From NCBI RefSeq assembly GCF_900110915.1, contig NZ_FOFG01000014.1, positions 1 to 64,000 on the forward strand: a stretch of 64,000 bases of DNA, given 5' to 3'. Positions within the stretch are counted from its first letter, which is position 1, and each line of letters opens with the position of its first letter. Position numbers and translations under genes: made by a program. The notes below the pieces were generated by a model. It was not told where the DNA came from and did no database searches. It saw only the letters and a list, made by a program, of their open reading frames with translations. Shown one piece after another: positions 47,655-56,289 of the stretch. Origin of the DNA: Faunimonas pinastri. GTDB taxonomy: Bacteria; Pseudomonadota; Alphaproteobacteria; Rhizobiales; Afifellaceae.

Positions 47655-48217
47655 GCGGCTCTCCCGAATTCACCGAAGGCGCGCTTCGCCGCGTGCTCGT
47701 AGGCGTCGCGCGCCTCAGCCGCTGTCGCGAAGCTGCCAAGAAATTTAGCTGTTCCCTTGATGGTGATTTGGGCGAGCCAACGACCGTTTCGTTCGCGAAC
47801 TCCTTTAATGCCGCTGGTGTTGTTCGACGGCGCGTTCTTGTTTGCGGCGCTCTCGCCCCCGTCAGCGAGACGGAGATTCTCAAATCGGTTGTTCCTGGGG
47901 TTTGTGTCGATGTGATCGACAATTCGGTCGGGCCAAGTGCCGGTGACTAGAGCCCAGATGACGCGTTGTCCGAGAAGAGGAGCGCCGTCGACTGTCAGCT
48001 TGAGATATCCATCAGGGCGGAAGCCGCCAGCAAGCGCACCAGCCAAGCAGCCACGACCAGGCCGCGTGACGCGCCAGCGCAGTTCTCCCGTGCTGGGCTC
48101 ATAGCTGAGAACTTCGCGTAGGCGTTCAATCGTAGGCAGCGGACGAACCCTTTTAGGCCCAATCTGAGTGATGCCCTCCAGCAACTCAGATCTCCCGAGT
48201 TTTGGCGGAACCGACAC
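47651..48217 (-). CDS. HNH homing endonuclease 2 with AP2-like domain
   Basis: The 188-residue protein has an HNH centre VDHIDTNPRNNRFENLRLA near 100, then an AP2-type beta sheet (GIKGVRERNGRWLAQI and ARDAYEHAAKRAFGEF) that binds DNA. It is coupled to endonuclease 1, and its start overlaps the end of the next gene, which may have been cut or extended by the insertion. Confidence 0.75.
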   Translation of the reverse strand: MSVPPKLGRSELLEGITQIGPKRVRPLPTIERLREVLSYEPSTGELRWRVTRPGRGCLAGALAGGFRPDGYLKLTVDGAPLLGQRVIWALVTGTWPDRIVDHIDTNPRNNRFENLRLADGGESAANKNAPSNNTSGIKGVRERNGRWLAQITIKGTAKFLGSFATAAEARDAYEHAAKRAFGEFGRAA

Positions 48218-48530
48218 GGCCCTTGCCCTCGATCGACACAGAGCGGGCGCGCGCTTGCACTTCGACCCGATGTCCGCTCTTCTGATCGACGTTGCCGAGC
48301 CAACCGAACCAGCGATTGATCCAATCGACGACCCGCATCATGCGGGCGGCTGCGTTGTAGTCCTCGCGCGTCAGCAGATCGGAACCGCACTCGGGGCAGG
48401 GCGTGCCGATCAGGTGCGGGCCGAACTTCTGGTGCGGAGCGACGTAGCCGCATCCCGAATTGTCACAGACGAGGCGACCAGCGTCATCGGGATCGAAGTG
48501 AATGAGCTTCTTTGCGGGCTTTGCGCGCAT
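48186..48530 (-). CDS. Zinc-ribbon protein, possibly with altered end
   Basis: The 114-residue protein has CDNSGCG near 22 and CPEC near 45. Its last 11 codons overlap the homing endonuclease. The original C-terminus may have been replaced at insertion. Unusual 47-base overlap with the upstream gene too. Confidence 0.45.
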   Translation of the reverse strand: MRAKPAKKLIHFDPDDAGRLVCDNSGCGYVAPHQKFGPHLIGTPCPECGSDLLTREDYNAAARMMRVVDWINRWFGWLGNVDQKSGHRVEVQARARSVSIEGKGRVGSAKTREI

Positions 48531-48732
48531 TGAGGAGTTCTTTCCTGACGTTGTAGATGGTGTCGGTGAGGTCCCAGGGAACGAGCCCGGAGACCGTGTC
48601 GAACAGCGAGTTGACCACCAGGTAGAGCTCGCGATCGGTGATCTTGCCTTGTTCGTGCTGGTGAACCCGCTCGGCGAGGGCTTCCACGACCTTGCGTGAA
48701 AGCTCGCCCTGGATGTCCTCCCAGGAGGGCAT
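48484..48732 (-). CDS. Hypothetical helical protein, 82 residues
   Basis: MPSWEDIQGELSRKVVEALAE opens a helical protein with basic C-terminus. It overlaps the zinc-ribbon gene by 47 bases. No family recognised. Confidence 0.45.
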   Translation of the reverse strand: MPSWEDIQGELSRKVVEALAERVHQHEQGKITDRELYLVVNSLFDTVSGLVPWDLTDTIYNVRKELLNARKARKEAHSLRSR

Positions 48733-48735
48733 GGC

Positions 48736-49365
48736 TCAGGGATTGCCGGGGTTCATGGCGCGCGCCTGGCGCTCCGGGGTCCACAGCTCGTAGAAGCGGG
48801 CGAGGAAGCGCTGCTTGGCTTCGTAGGGCAGCCAGCACTCGATGGTCACCGGGGCGACGACGCTGTCGTCATGGAGCTTCCCGCTTTCCCAGTCTTCGCC
48901 GGCGCGCTTGGGAACGACCTGGTTGACCTCGGCCGCGGCAAGCGCTTCGTCGGCCGCCTTGACCGACGGCGGATAGGGGAACTGCAGACCGAAGCGCCGG
49001 GCGATGGCGTGCTCGTTGGCGTCCTCGACCTTCTTGAAGGGTGCTCGGAACAGCGGGTCGTACTTGAGCGGGCGGATCAGGTCGCCGTTGTAGGCTTCGG
49101 AGCCGTCGTGCAGCAGACGCTCCAGCGCTTCTTCCTCGGGCCCGAGATAGGAGGCGAGAACCGAATGCTCCGCGACCGAATAGAAGATCCGCTCCTTGTG
49201 CGCCGGATGCTGGATCGCGCCGTTGTAGCGGCAGCGGGTGGCTAGGTGATGCGCAAGCGTCTCGATCTCGACCTCCAGCGGGCGCGGGTCGAGCGGCCAG
49301 AACTTGCTGCCGGCGGCGGTGTGCATGTACTTCCCGATGCGATCGGGCTGAACGATGGCGTTCAT
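48736..49365 (-). CDS. HD-domain nucleotide phosphohydrolase (YfbR/DatZ type)
   Basis: The 209-residue protein has the HD pattern: AHHLATRCRYNGAIQHPAHK, then FYSVAEHSVLASYL near 63 and LLHDGSEAYNGDLIRPLK near 87. This branch removes phosphates from deoxynucleotides; DatZ, a relative, hydrolyses dATP in phages with 2-aminoadenine DNA. No purZ is seen here. AGGA precedes the ATG. Confidence 0.75.
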   Translation of the reverse strand: MNAIVQPDRIGKYMHTAAGSKFWPLDPRPLEVEIETLAHHLATRCRYNGAIQHPAHKERIFYSVAEHSVLASYLGPEEEALERLLHDGSEAYNGDLIRPLKYDPLFRAPFKKVEDANEHAIARRFGLQFPYPPSVKAADEALAAAEVNQVVPKRAGEDWESGKLHDDSVVAPVTIECWLPYEAKQRFLARFYELWTPERQARAMNPGNP

Positions 49366-49390
49366 CAGTCTGTCCTGTGCGTGTGTGTTG

Positions 49391-49450
49391 CGCTCTGTCA
49401 GTAAGTTATAGCTGACAGAGCGCGGGTTGCGATAGGTCAATATTGACTTA
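49391..49450. promoter_or_regulatory. Operator plus 12-bp hairpin leader of the HD gene
   Basis: TAGGTCAATATTGACTTA (49433-49450) is followed on the minus strand by a perfect 12-bp hairpin with a 10-base loop (GCGCTCTGTCAG arms), a CACACACGCACA stretch, and AGGA. Confidence 0.65.
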
Positions 49451-50788
49451 TCAAACGGAACGCGAAGATGCCTTCAGGTTCTTCGAGAGGGACTCCCGAT
49501 CCATTTTTAGCGCTTTCGCGATAGTGCGAATGGACTCGCCAGCTTCGTGGCGACGCTTGGCCTCGGCGAACTTCTCCTCGTAGGTAGCGAAGGTCTGCGG
49601 GGCGGCGGGAGCTTCGATGTCGGGCTTACCCTTCGCTTCAACGAAGTCCTGGGCGAGCGCCTTCGGAGCCGACTTCCCGGAATGCACACGCGGGGCCTGC
49701 TTGACCGGCGGTGCCTTCTGCCGCTCGTTCTTGGCAGCCTCGGTGATCGCCGCGCTCATGTCGCCGGACACCGCGGCCGCGACCGCCGCCTTGACGTCCT
49801 TGGGTTCGATGCGGGCAGCAGTCTCGACGAAGCCCCGGCGGAAGTTCGACTTCTTGGGCTTCGAGGCTGTCGCCTTAACGGGCGTAGTCTGGACTTCGAT
49901 GCCTTTCTGGGTCGTGCTGCCGCCGACGACAACTTCCTCCAGGACGCCGATGTGATTGCCGGCGAGCACCGCCGCTACGATGGCGCGACCTTCTTCGTCC
50001 TCGATCGCGGAGATCTTACCCGCCACCTTCTGGTAGACGCCCTTCGGCAGCTCGGCCACGAGGTGATAGGCGCAGGCCCGCATCTTGCCGGTCTCGATCG
50101 AAGGAACCGCGATCACGTCTGCCGGGCGAACCTTCGCCAGGAACACGGCTGTGCCGTAGCTGCCGTAGTTCTTGTTGCAAACGTGCAGTCCCGTCGAGCA
50201 CAGGGTCCGGCGATTGTCGTCGACCTTCTCGGTGGGCATCGACACGCGAGAGCCGAGACGCTGCTCGACCTTGCCGGTATGCGTGTCCACGAAGACGCCG
50301 GGCTTGTCGCGGTGGGGCGTCAGGAACTTGTAGACGACGATGGAGCCGTCATCGGCGATCGGCAGATCACCGTTGCGCATGAACTGCAGGAGCTCGTCCG
50401 CGCTGTGTTTGTGCGGGATGCGGGCGAAGTCGTCCATGAAGGCGGCGAGAGCCTCGGCGCCGAACCCGTGCGCGGCTTCTTCCACGTACTTCGTCAGCGG
50501 AGCTGCGTCCGGGATGACGGCCGCCGAGGTCTTCAGGGCAACCGTGCCGTTGGGCTGCGCTTCCATCGTAATGGCGCCCTGGGTCATCTCCGCCAGCTTC
50601 TGAGCCAGGGAGAATTCATCAAGGTCGATCTCCGCGCGATGGCGCGTGGCGAGTGGGATTGCGATGCGTTCCATGATTGACTGGGTGCGCCAGTTCTCCT
50701 GGGGCAACACCTCCGACGTTCCGTCTTCCAGGAACAGCGTGATGCCGTTCCGGCTGACGATGACGCCAACTGCTGTGACCATCTTCAT
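49451..50788 (-). CDS. rIIB: rIIB-like protein
   Basis: The 445-residue protein follows the T4 rIIB pattern: MKMVTAVGVIVSRNGITLFLEDG, DGSIVVYKFLTPHRDKPGVFVD and CSTGLHVCNKNYG near 203. It has a C-terminal HTH-like end (IRTIAKALKMDRESLSKNL). With rIIA it counters host exclusion systems in T4. Coupled to rIIA by four-base overlap. Confidence 0.8.
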   Translation of the reverse strand: MKMVTAVGVIVSRNGITLFLEDGTSEVLPQENWRTQSIMERIAIPLATRHRAEIDLDEFSLAQKLAEMTQGAITMEAQPNGTVALKTSAAVIPDAAPLTKYVEEAAHGFGAEALAAFMDDFARIPHKHSADELLQFMRNGDLPIADDGSIVVYKFLTPHRDKPGVFVDTHTGKVEQRLGSRVSMPTEKVDDNRRTLCSTGLHVCNKNYGSYGTAVFLAKVRPADVIAVPSIETGKMRACAYHLVAELPKGVYQKVAGKISAIEDEEGRAIVAAVLAGNHIGVLEEVVVGGSTTQKGIEVQTTPVKATASKPKKSNFRRGFVETAARIEPKDVKAAVAAAVSGDMSAAITEAAKNERQKAPPVKQAPRVHSGKSAPKALAQDFVEAKGKPDIEAPAAPQTFATYEEKFAEAKRRHEAGESIRTIAKALKMDRESLSKNLKASSRSV

Positions 50789-53145
50789 TCTGCGTTCGTC
50801 TCCGTCTTGGGCTGGTTTGTGGTCGCTTTGGCCGCTTTCTCGACCAGGGGAAGGATGATCTCGAGGCTCTCGGTCGTGGTCTCGAAGGATGGGGTTTTGA
50901 GCACTGCCGCCAGCGGTCTGAGGTGAGCCAGACGCACCGTCAGCTTCGCTCGCTCTTTAAGATCGCGAATTCGCGGTTCCGCTTTTTCAAGAACAGCGTC
51001 CACGAGCTTCTTGAACCGTTCCTGACGCTCGCACTCCTCGTTGTAGTTTCCGGCCATCGAGTAGGAGCCGCCGGGCTTTACCCGGAACAACAAGCTGGCG
51101 CAGAGGATCAAATCCCAGCACGCATCTGCACCTTTGCTGGCGCGATAAGGCTCGGCGAAGGCCGCGTACGCCGCGCGCCGAGAATGCAACATGAGTTCGG
51201 ATGCGAGCACGCTCTCCGGGTCTCGATGCATTATGGCTTCGTGACACTGCGCCGCCATCAGCATGAAGACGTCCTCGGGACGCGGCTTCTTCAGCCGTTT
51301 CTCCAGGCGCTCAAGGATGATGTCCTCGATAGCTCTCGCGCCTGAATCCAGGAGCTTCTTCTGCTCCCGGATCCCGGTAATCAGTGCCGTCGCCGGAACC
51401 AGCTTGTTCAACAGGCGAATGCAGAACTGTGGCTGGCTTGTCGCACCGAACGAGACGGCAGGCACATCGTGGTGCGAGTATTTGGACATTGCCAGGAATG
51501 CCGCTGGCTCGGCGAGCGTCTTTGGCCGGTCCACATAGGCTCGTTTCTCATACGCACTGACCGCCAGGTCCGCGAGCGCGAGGTACTTGGGCTTGTTATC
51601 GATCACCGTCGCTGGATCAGGCTTCGGCTTCTTCTCCCGCTTGATGCGATCGAGGAGCTCGGTGGTCATACCGTGCTTGGCCGCCCGCTCCCGGATATCC
51701 TTCAGTTCGGCTTCGCCGAGCTTGGGATCGATCAGAAAGTAGCCAACTCCGCCCCTCTTGAGCGCCGTTTCGCGGTTTGGCGCGATAACCAAATGCAGTT
51801 GCGTCATCGCCTGTTGATCAGACGGGGACTGGTGGCCGTAGCTGTCGTCCGACTTGCGAATTGGAAGCAGCCGCCCGGTCTTCTTCTCCCGGTAGAAGAG
51901 CCGCCCCATGTGGTTCGCGCCCGTCACTCGCAGCGTCCGGCGGCGGACCTGTTCGATGGCCTCGTCACGGAAGGTGCCAGGATAGGGCCATTTCTTGTAG
52001 CGGCGCGCGAACTCACGGCGATGATCGGGAAATCGGCTAACCGCGTAGCGCCCAAAATCCGCTGACTTGATCGTTCTCGTCTTAGCTATGGCGATGGCGA
52101 TCTCGTCGGCGCCGGCGTGGACCCGCCGATCGATTTTCTCACCGGTAAAGTCGAAGTCCGCCAGAGTCAGTCGAGTGACGTTCTTGAGCCGCGCTTCGAT
52201 GACCCTGTTCGTCTCGCGCTTCCCGATCGCCTGAACCTCATGCACGAGCTTCCGCAGAACTCTCTTGAGAGTAGCGATTGTGAGATCGTCCATCTGCAGG
52301 TCTTCGCGAGAGGGCGTGACCGAGATCGTGTCCGGTTCAGCGCAGACCACCAGACCCATCCAATCGATGCAGAGCGCCTCCGCTTGACGCTGGAGCGTCC
52401 TGAGCTCCGTCGAGTCACGAAGCGGATACAGGACGTTCCCATAAAGGACGTGAATGCCCTGAAGGTTGGGAACCAGGCCGTAGCCTTGCTTCCGCAATTC
52501 CGCGTAATCGTAGTGATTAAGCAGCTCGCCGTTCAGCTCCACCTTGATGCCACTGTTCCTTGCGTCGGCTTTAATGATGCGCTCGAACTCCAAGCGGTGA
52601 TCCAGCAGCCGCTCGACTGTCAGCGGGATCGTGACCGTCAGACCACTCTCGTCCGTCGGCGTGGACACCATCGGCCGCACCGCGGGCAAGCCGCCCGTGC
52701 TTTCGTCGCCGATGTGCATGGCGTAGATGGTCTTGACGCCTTCATGGCAGCTCGCGACCGTGAAGTGATCGGTATAGGCAAAGGGTGACTTCGACCCGAG
52801 GCCGAAGCCGCCGGTTTGGGTAGAGTCAGCGGTCTTGGTGGAGCCGAAATAGGTGGCGTAGATCTCCTCGATCCGGTCGTCAGCGATGCCGGGGCCGAAA
52901 TCCTGGATCGTAAGCGCGGTTTCCGTCAGCGTGACCTTCACCGGCAGGTCCGGTTGACCCACCATGATGTGCGCATCGATCGCGTTCCGGACGACCTCGC
53001 GCACGACGGCGAGCTTCTTGTCGCGGTAGAGCGCGTCGGACAGGATCTTGAAGGCATGTGCGGAAGCAGCGATTTGAAAGTTGCGGGCTGCACCGCCTCC
53101 GACAATCGCGTAGTTGTTGTTCTCCGCAAGCGCATTTACTTGCAT
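50785..53145 (-). CDS. rIIA: rIIA-like GHKL ATPase
   Basis: The 786-residue protein has the GHKL fold: VREVVRNAIDAH near 50, IQDFGPGIADD near 75 and GGFGLGSKSPFAYTD near 108. It resembles T4 rIIA, a membrane-associated protein that counters exclusion and affects lysis timing. AGGAAG precedes the ATG, after an operator and hairpin leader. Confidence 0.85.
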   Translation of the reverse strand: MQVNALAENNNYAIVGGGAARNFQIAASAHAFKILSDALYRDKKLAVVREVVRNAIDAHIMVGQPDLPVKVTLTETALTIQDFGPGIADDRIEEIYATYFGSTKTADSTQTGGFGLGSKSPFAYTDHFTVASCHEGVKTIYAMHIGDESTGGLPAVRPMVSTPTDESGLTVTIPLTVERLLDHRLEFERIIKADARNSGIKVELNGELLNHYDYAELRKQGYGLVPNLQGIHVLYGNVLYPLRDSTELRTLQRQAEALCIDWMGLVVCAEPDTISVTPSREDLQMDDLTIATLKRVLRKLVHEVQAIGKRETNRVIEARLKNVTRLTLADFDFTGEKIDRRVHAGADEIAIAIAKTRTIKSADFGRYAVSRFPDHRREFARRYKKWPYPGTFRDEAIEQVRRRTLRVTGANHMGRLFYREKKTGRLLPIRKSDDSYGHQSPSDQQAMTQLHLVIAPNRETALKRGGVGYFLIDPKLGEAELKDIRERAAKHGMTTELLDRIKREKKPKPDPATVIDNKPKYLALADLAVSAYEKRAYVDRPKTLAEPAAFLAMSKYSHHDVPAVSFGATSQPQFCIRLLNKLVPATALITGIREQKKLLDSGARAIEDIILERLEKRLKKPRPEDVFMLMAAQCHEAIMHRDPESVLASELMLHSRRAAYAAFAEPYRASKGADACWDLILCASLLFRVKPGGSYSMAGNYNEECERQERFKKLVDAVLEKAEPRIRDLKERAKLTVRLAHLRPLAAVLKTPSFETTTESLEIILPLVEKAAKATTNQPKTETNAE

Positions 53146-53167
53146 TGATCTTCCTCGTGTGTGTGAT

Positions 53168-53225
53168 CGCGTCTGAATTACATTAGCAACTCAGACGCGG
53201 GATGCAGTAGGTAAGTATTTACTTA
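53168..53225. promoter_or_regulatory. Operator plus hairpin leader of rIIA
   Basis: TAGGTAAGTATTTACTTA (53208-53225) is followed on the minus strand by a CGCGTCTGA/TCAGACGCG hairpin, a CACACACAC stretch and GAGGAAG before the ATG. It has the same design as the HD gene leader. Confidence 0.65.
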
Positions 53226-53837
53226 CTAGTGAAGCCAAATTTCGGAGTGCTCACGGGCGATCTCCTGCATCCGATCCGTGAGAACCTGCTTGCACGCCTC
53301 TGTCCGCTCGCCGAGGTCCAGAGTGTTGATCAGGCAACTCGTGCCCTCGATATCGCGCCCTACCTGGTCAACTCCGCCTTCGATGAGGAGCTGGATAAGG
53401 GTCTGATAGGCGCGGTTCGCCGGCGGCTTCGTCGGATCTTCCTCGTATGTCGGCAGCGGCCTCAGAAGAACCAGGGTGTCGTAATAGAGCCTGGTCGTTT
53501 CGAGGCAGCGATCGGCATAGGCGGCGTACCGCTTTGCGAGCTCCGAGTCCGCGTTGTGCATGGTCAGCTCGCCCAATGCGTAGGCCAGCATGTCGAGCGG
53601 CGTGCGATCGGTGATGCAGGGCCTGGGCAGCTTCTGCAGATCCTTGATGTGCCGGTCGAGGAGCTTCTCCTGCGCCGTGATGCGTTCAGCCATGGGGAGA
53701 TCAGCTACAGCGTCGTAGCCGAGCTCCTTCATCACCTTGGTTGTGGACGTTTCGTGGAAGTGGATGCCGAGATCCTCGGCAACCTTCTTCGCCAAAGTCG
53801 TCTTCCCGGTGCGATGTGCGCCGATCAAGCCGAACAT
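53226..53837 (-). CDS. P-loop nucleotide kinase-like protein
   Basis: The 203-residue protein has Walker A GAHRTGKTTLAKK near residue 6 and a CITDRTPLDMLAYALGE segment near 73, typical of NadR- or thymidylate-kinase-like AAA_28 proteins. Exact substrate unknown. It overlaps dut by one base. Confidence 0.65.
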   Translation of the reverse strand: MFGLIGAHRTGKTTLAKKVAEDLGIHFHETSTTKVMKELGYDAVADLPMAERITAQEKLLDRHIKDLQKLPRPCITDRTPLDMLAYALGELTMHNADSELAKRYAAYADRCLETTRLYYDTLVLLRPLPTYEEDPTKPPANRAYQTLIQLLIEGGVDQVGRDIEGTSCLINTLDLGERTEACKQVLTDRMQEIAREHSEIWLH

Positions 53838-54304
53838 TACCGGGCGCCCGTCGATCCGAAGCCGCCTGCGCCGCGCGCCGTCTCGTCGAGATCCTCGACT
53901 TCGTGCAGAATAGCGCGGGCGACGTAGGTGAACATGATCTGGGCGATGCGATCGCCGGGCTCGACGACGAAGGGCTTGTCGCCGGTGTTCTGGAGAATGA
54001 TGCCAACCTCGCCGCGGTAGTCGCTGTCGATGATGCCCGGAGCGTTCACGATGGTGATGCCAGCCTTGAGAGCGAGACCGGAGCGCGGGCAGGCGAGGAG
54101 GGCCAGGTGCGGCGGCAGTGCGAAGGCCAAGCCGGTGCCGATCAGGGAGCGTTCGCCCGGATTGATGGTGATGGGCTCCATGATGTCCGCCTTCACGTCC
54201 ATGCCGGCAGATCCGTCGGTCTGGTAAGCGGGGATGGCGGCTGAGGAGCGCAGGCGCTTCACCTTCACGTCCTCGAGGTAGAACTGGTCCTTGCGGCTAT
54301 TCAT
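53837..54304 (-). CDS. dut: dUTPase
   Basis: The 155-residue enzyme converts dUTP to dUMP, feeding ThyX. Motifs in order: I SAGMDVKAD, II CPRSGLALKAG, III APGIIDSDYRGE, IV GDRIAQIMF, V RGAGGFGSTG. All five are present. The ATG at 54304 with AAGG upstream is preferred to 54313. Confidence 0.92.
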   Translation of the reverse strand: MNSRKDQFYLEDVKVKRLRSSAAIPAYQTDGSAGMDVKADIMEPITINPGERSLIGTGLAFALPPHLALLACPRSGLALKAGITIVNAPGIIDSDYRGEVGIILQNTGDKPFVVEPGDRIAQIMFTYVARAILHEVEDLDETARGAGGFGSTGAR

Positions 54305-54587
54305 GCTTGTCATCCTTGATGTGCGTCACGGTGACGTCGTCGTCCGTGATTTCGTGGCCGAACTCGCCGGCCTTCGCGATGAAGGTCTCGACCAGAAAGG
54401 CGCTGGCGGCTTCGATTGCCGCTTCATTGGTGGGGAAGGGACCAACCATCGGCGGGGCAGGATTGCCCTCCAGCAGCTCCTCCTCCGCGAAGGTGTAGTA
54501 GAAGCCCGGCTCGACCGTCGTGGACTGCGTAAAGTCCAGGACGCTGACCGGGAAGCTCATTTCCGCCAAAGCAATGTCTCCAGTCAT
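54297..54587 (-). CDS. Hypothetical protein, 96 residues
   Basis: Contains GFYYTFAEEELLEGNPAPPMVGPFPTNEAA, a pattern common in phage hypothetical proteins. It overlaps dut by a few bases. Confidence 0.45.
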   Translation of the reverse strand: MTGDIALAEMSFPVSVLDFTQSTTVEPGFYYTFAEEELLEGNPAPPMVGPFPTNEAAIEAASAFLVETFIAKAGEFGHEITDDDVTVTHIKDDKHE

Positions 54588-54612
54588 TACTGATTGATGA
54601 TGTTGGGCGCGG

Positions 54613-54696
54613 CTAGACGATGATGCGGATGATCTCGTAGACGCCCCAGAGGATCAGAAGGCCGCAGACCCAGTCGGAGATGAGCAGGCGGCTCAT
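54613..54696 (-). CDS. 27-residue membrane micro-protein
   Basis: MSRLLISDWVCGLLILWG opens a single hydrophobic helix. The ATG overlaps the thyX stop as ATGA, so it is translationally coupled. Confidence 0.4.
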   Translation of the reverse strand: MSRLLISDWVCGLLILWGVYEIIRIIV

Positions 54697-55646
54697 CCCG
54701 GCACGAACTCGTAGGGGAGGGTCTTCCGGTTCTGGATGTAACCGGTGAAGTTGGCGTGCAGAGCTGGCTGCTGCCAGACGATGTCGGAGCCCGGAGTGTC
54801 CACGATCGCAACATCAGGCGTGGCCTGGTGCTCGGCCGGAGAGGCGTGAACCGGACGCGAGACCACGAGGCCCTCGTAGCGAGCGAGCTCCTTCTCCAGC
54901 GAGCCGTCACCGTCAAACGGCTTGATGGTCAGACGCGCGCAGCGGGCGACAGACAGCTTGCGAAGGGTGCCGCTGGGGTCGCGAAGACCGCCGTACTGCT
55001 CGATCTCAGCCTGGTCGTCCACGTAGGGCAGGTGCCATTCGCCGGGCTGCAGAAGCGTCTGCTCGGAATGATCGAGAGCCGCCTTCACCGCGCGGGCGAG
55101 ATGCTGCACCTCGGGCTGGGCCGCCTCGTGGTCGCGAAGCGCGAAGAAGTTCTCCCAGTCGGTCGCCGTAATCAGCACGTCGATGTAGCCGAACCACTCC
55201 AGCGGACGATTGGCCCACTGCTTGTGAACGCCAAGCTCCGTGAGCTGGCGCACGGTGTCCTTGGTGGCTTCGGCGAGTTCGATCCAGAGACGCTCGGCAG
55301 TGACCATCTCCTCCGGCGTGAGCTCCTCGGTTGCCTGCATTCCCCGCTTGTTCTTCATGAAGTGAGGAACGTAGGGTGCCTCTTCCAGGAGCCGGGCGAC
55401 GGGCACGGCGCGCGAGGAGCGGCCGTTGCGGGAAAGCTTCTCGTCGGCGAGCAGGCTGATATCCTGCATGACGATTTCCGAGAGCTCGCCCTCAAAGCCG
55501 GTGAGAATGCGATGGGTCTTGGCGTCGGCGTGAACCATGCGCGGATAGCGGGCCTGCACGGTGGGAAGTCGAATGCCCTGGGGCGAAACGCTGTCCTTGA
55601 CGACGCGCGCCTGGGCGGACTCGACGGCGAAAAAGTGGTCGCTCAT
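54693..55646 (-). CDS. thyX: FAD-dependent thymidylate synthase
   Basis: The 317-residue enzyme makes dTMP from dUMP using FAD. The conserved loop is present in phage form as LSRNGRSSRAVPVARLL near 85, followed by FMKNKRGMQA and HEWHLPY-type dUMP residues (GEWHLPYVDD). The ATG at 55646 is the natural start. It sits with dut and the nrd genes. Confidence 0.85.
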   Translation of the reverse strand: MSDHFFAVESAQARVVKDSVSPQGIRLPTVQARYPRMVHADAKTHRILTGFEGELSEIVMQDISLLADEKLSRNGRSSRAVPVARLLEEAPYVPHFMKNKRGMQATEELTPEEMVTAERLWIELAEATKDTVRQLTELGVHKQWANRPLEWFGYIDVLITATDWENFFALRDHEAAQPEVQHLARAVKAALDHSEQTLLQPGEWHLPYVDDQAEIEQYGGLRDPSGTLRKLSVARCARLTIKPFDGDGSLEKELARYEGLVVSRPVHASPAEHQATPDVAIVDTPGSDIVWQQPALHANFTGYIQNRKTLPYEFVPG

Positions 55647-55657
55647 GCTGTCACCGA

Positions 55658-55909
55658 TCAATAGAAGCGAATGGTGCCGCCCTTGCCCCAGTACGAGGAG
55701 CAGAAGACGCCTTCGACGTTGATGCCGGCGGGTGATTTCGCGCGAAAGCCGGTGCTGTAGTCGTCGCTGTTGCTGCAGCCGAACCATTCATGACCGGTGA
55801 TGACGATGTCGCTGTAGCCCTGCTGGCGCAGCACGCGCTGAGCCGTCTCCGGATCGGTGCAGGCGCTGAGACCCAGTGCGAGAGCGGCAAGGAGAATGAA
55901 CTTGCGCAT
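55658..55909 (-). CDS. Small lipoprotein
   Basis: The 83-residue protein has MRKFILLAALALGLSAC, a clear lipobox with Cys 17. The mature part has Cys pairs. Possibly a superinfection-exclusion or spanin-like lipoprotein. Its leader holds operator, hairpin, and ACACACGAGGAA. Confidence 0.6.
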   Translation of the reverse strand: MRKFILLAALALGLSACTDPETAQRVLRQQGYSDIVITGHEWFGCSNSDDYSTGFRAKSPAGINVEGVFCSSYWGKGGTIRFY

Positions 55910-55924
55910 ATGTTCCTCGTGTGT

Positions 55925-55970
55925 GCGAGGAGCCCTAAGGCCCCTCGCGTGTGTAGTCAATGCTGACTTA
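55925..55970. promoter_or_regulatory. Operator plus hairpin leader of the lipoprotein
   Basis: GTAGTCAATGCTGACTTA (55953-55970), then a GCGAGG/CCTCGC hairpin, ACACACGAGGAA and the ATG. It repeats the leader design of the HD and rIIA genes. Confidence 0.65.
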
Positions 55971-56007
55971 TCATTTATAGCAAGTCAAAGACGGCTTGCG
56001 ACTGGAT

Positions 56008-56289
56008 TCAGGCGGCGATCTGCTCGTCAATCGCGCGCTGGGTGTGCAGGTAGAGCTCCAGGGCGTCAGAGCCGCCGATCAGCACTTCCTGCTCCTTGTC
56101 GACCAGATAGACCTTGGGGAAGGTCCGATCGCCGTCGACGAAGCCACGCTCATCCATCCAGGCCGTGCGCTCTTCCAGGGTCGGAAGCTTCACGTAGTCG
56201 ATGGTCGCTCCGTCGAGCAGGAGCATGTTCAAGGCCCGCTTGCAGAACGGGCAGGTCTCGAAACCGTAGACGCGAAAGTTTGCCATCAT
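56008..56289 (-). CDS. grx: Glutaredoxin
   Basis: The 93-residue protein has the dithiol site CPFC near 13, cis-Pro in TFPKVYLVDK and the GG motif IGGSDAL. It probably reduces the ribonucleotide reductase. Its start overlaps the nrdA stop. Confidence 0.85.
   Translation of the reverse strand: MMANFRVYGFETCPFCKRALNMLLLDGATIDYVKLPTLEERTAWMDERGFVDGDRTFPKVYLVDKEQEVLIGGSDALELYLHTQRAIDEQIAA

Noticed and set aside
47641-48453. Alternative minus-strand ORFs overlapping the homing endonucleases
   Set aside because: They are shadows in other frames without HNH residues or ribosome sites.
48736-49365. dGTPase identity for the HD protein
   Set aside because: It is too short and has the YSVAEHS/LLHDGSEAYxGD pattern of YfbR/DatZ relatives rather than that of dGTPase.
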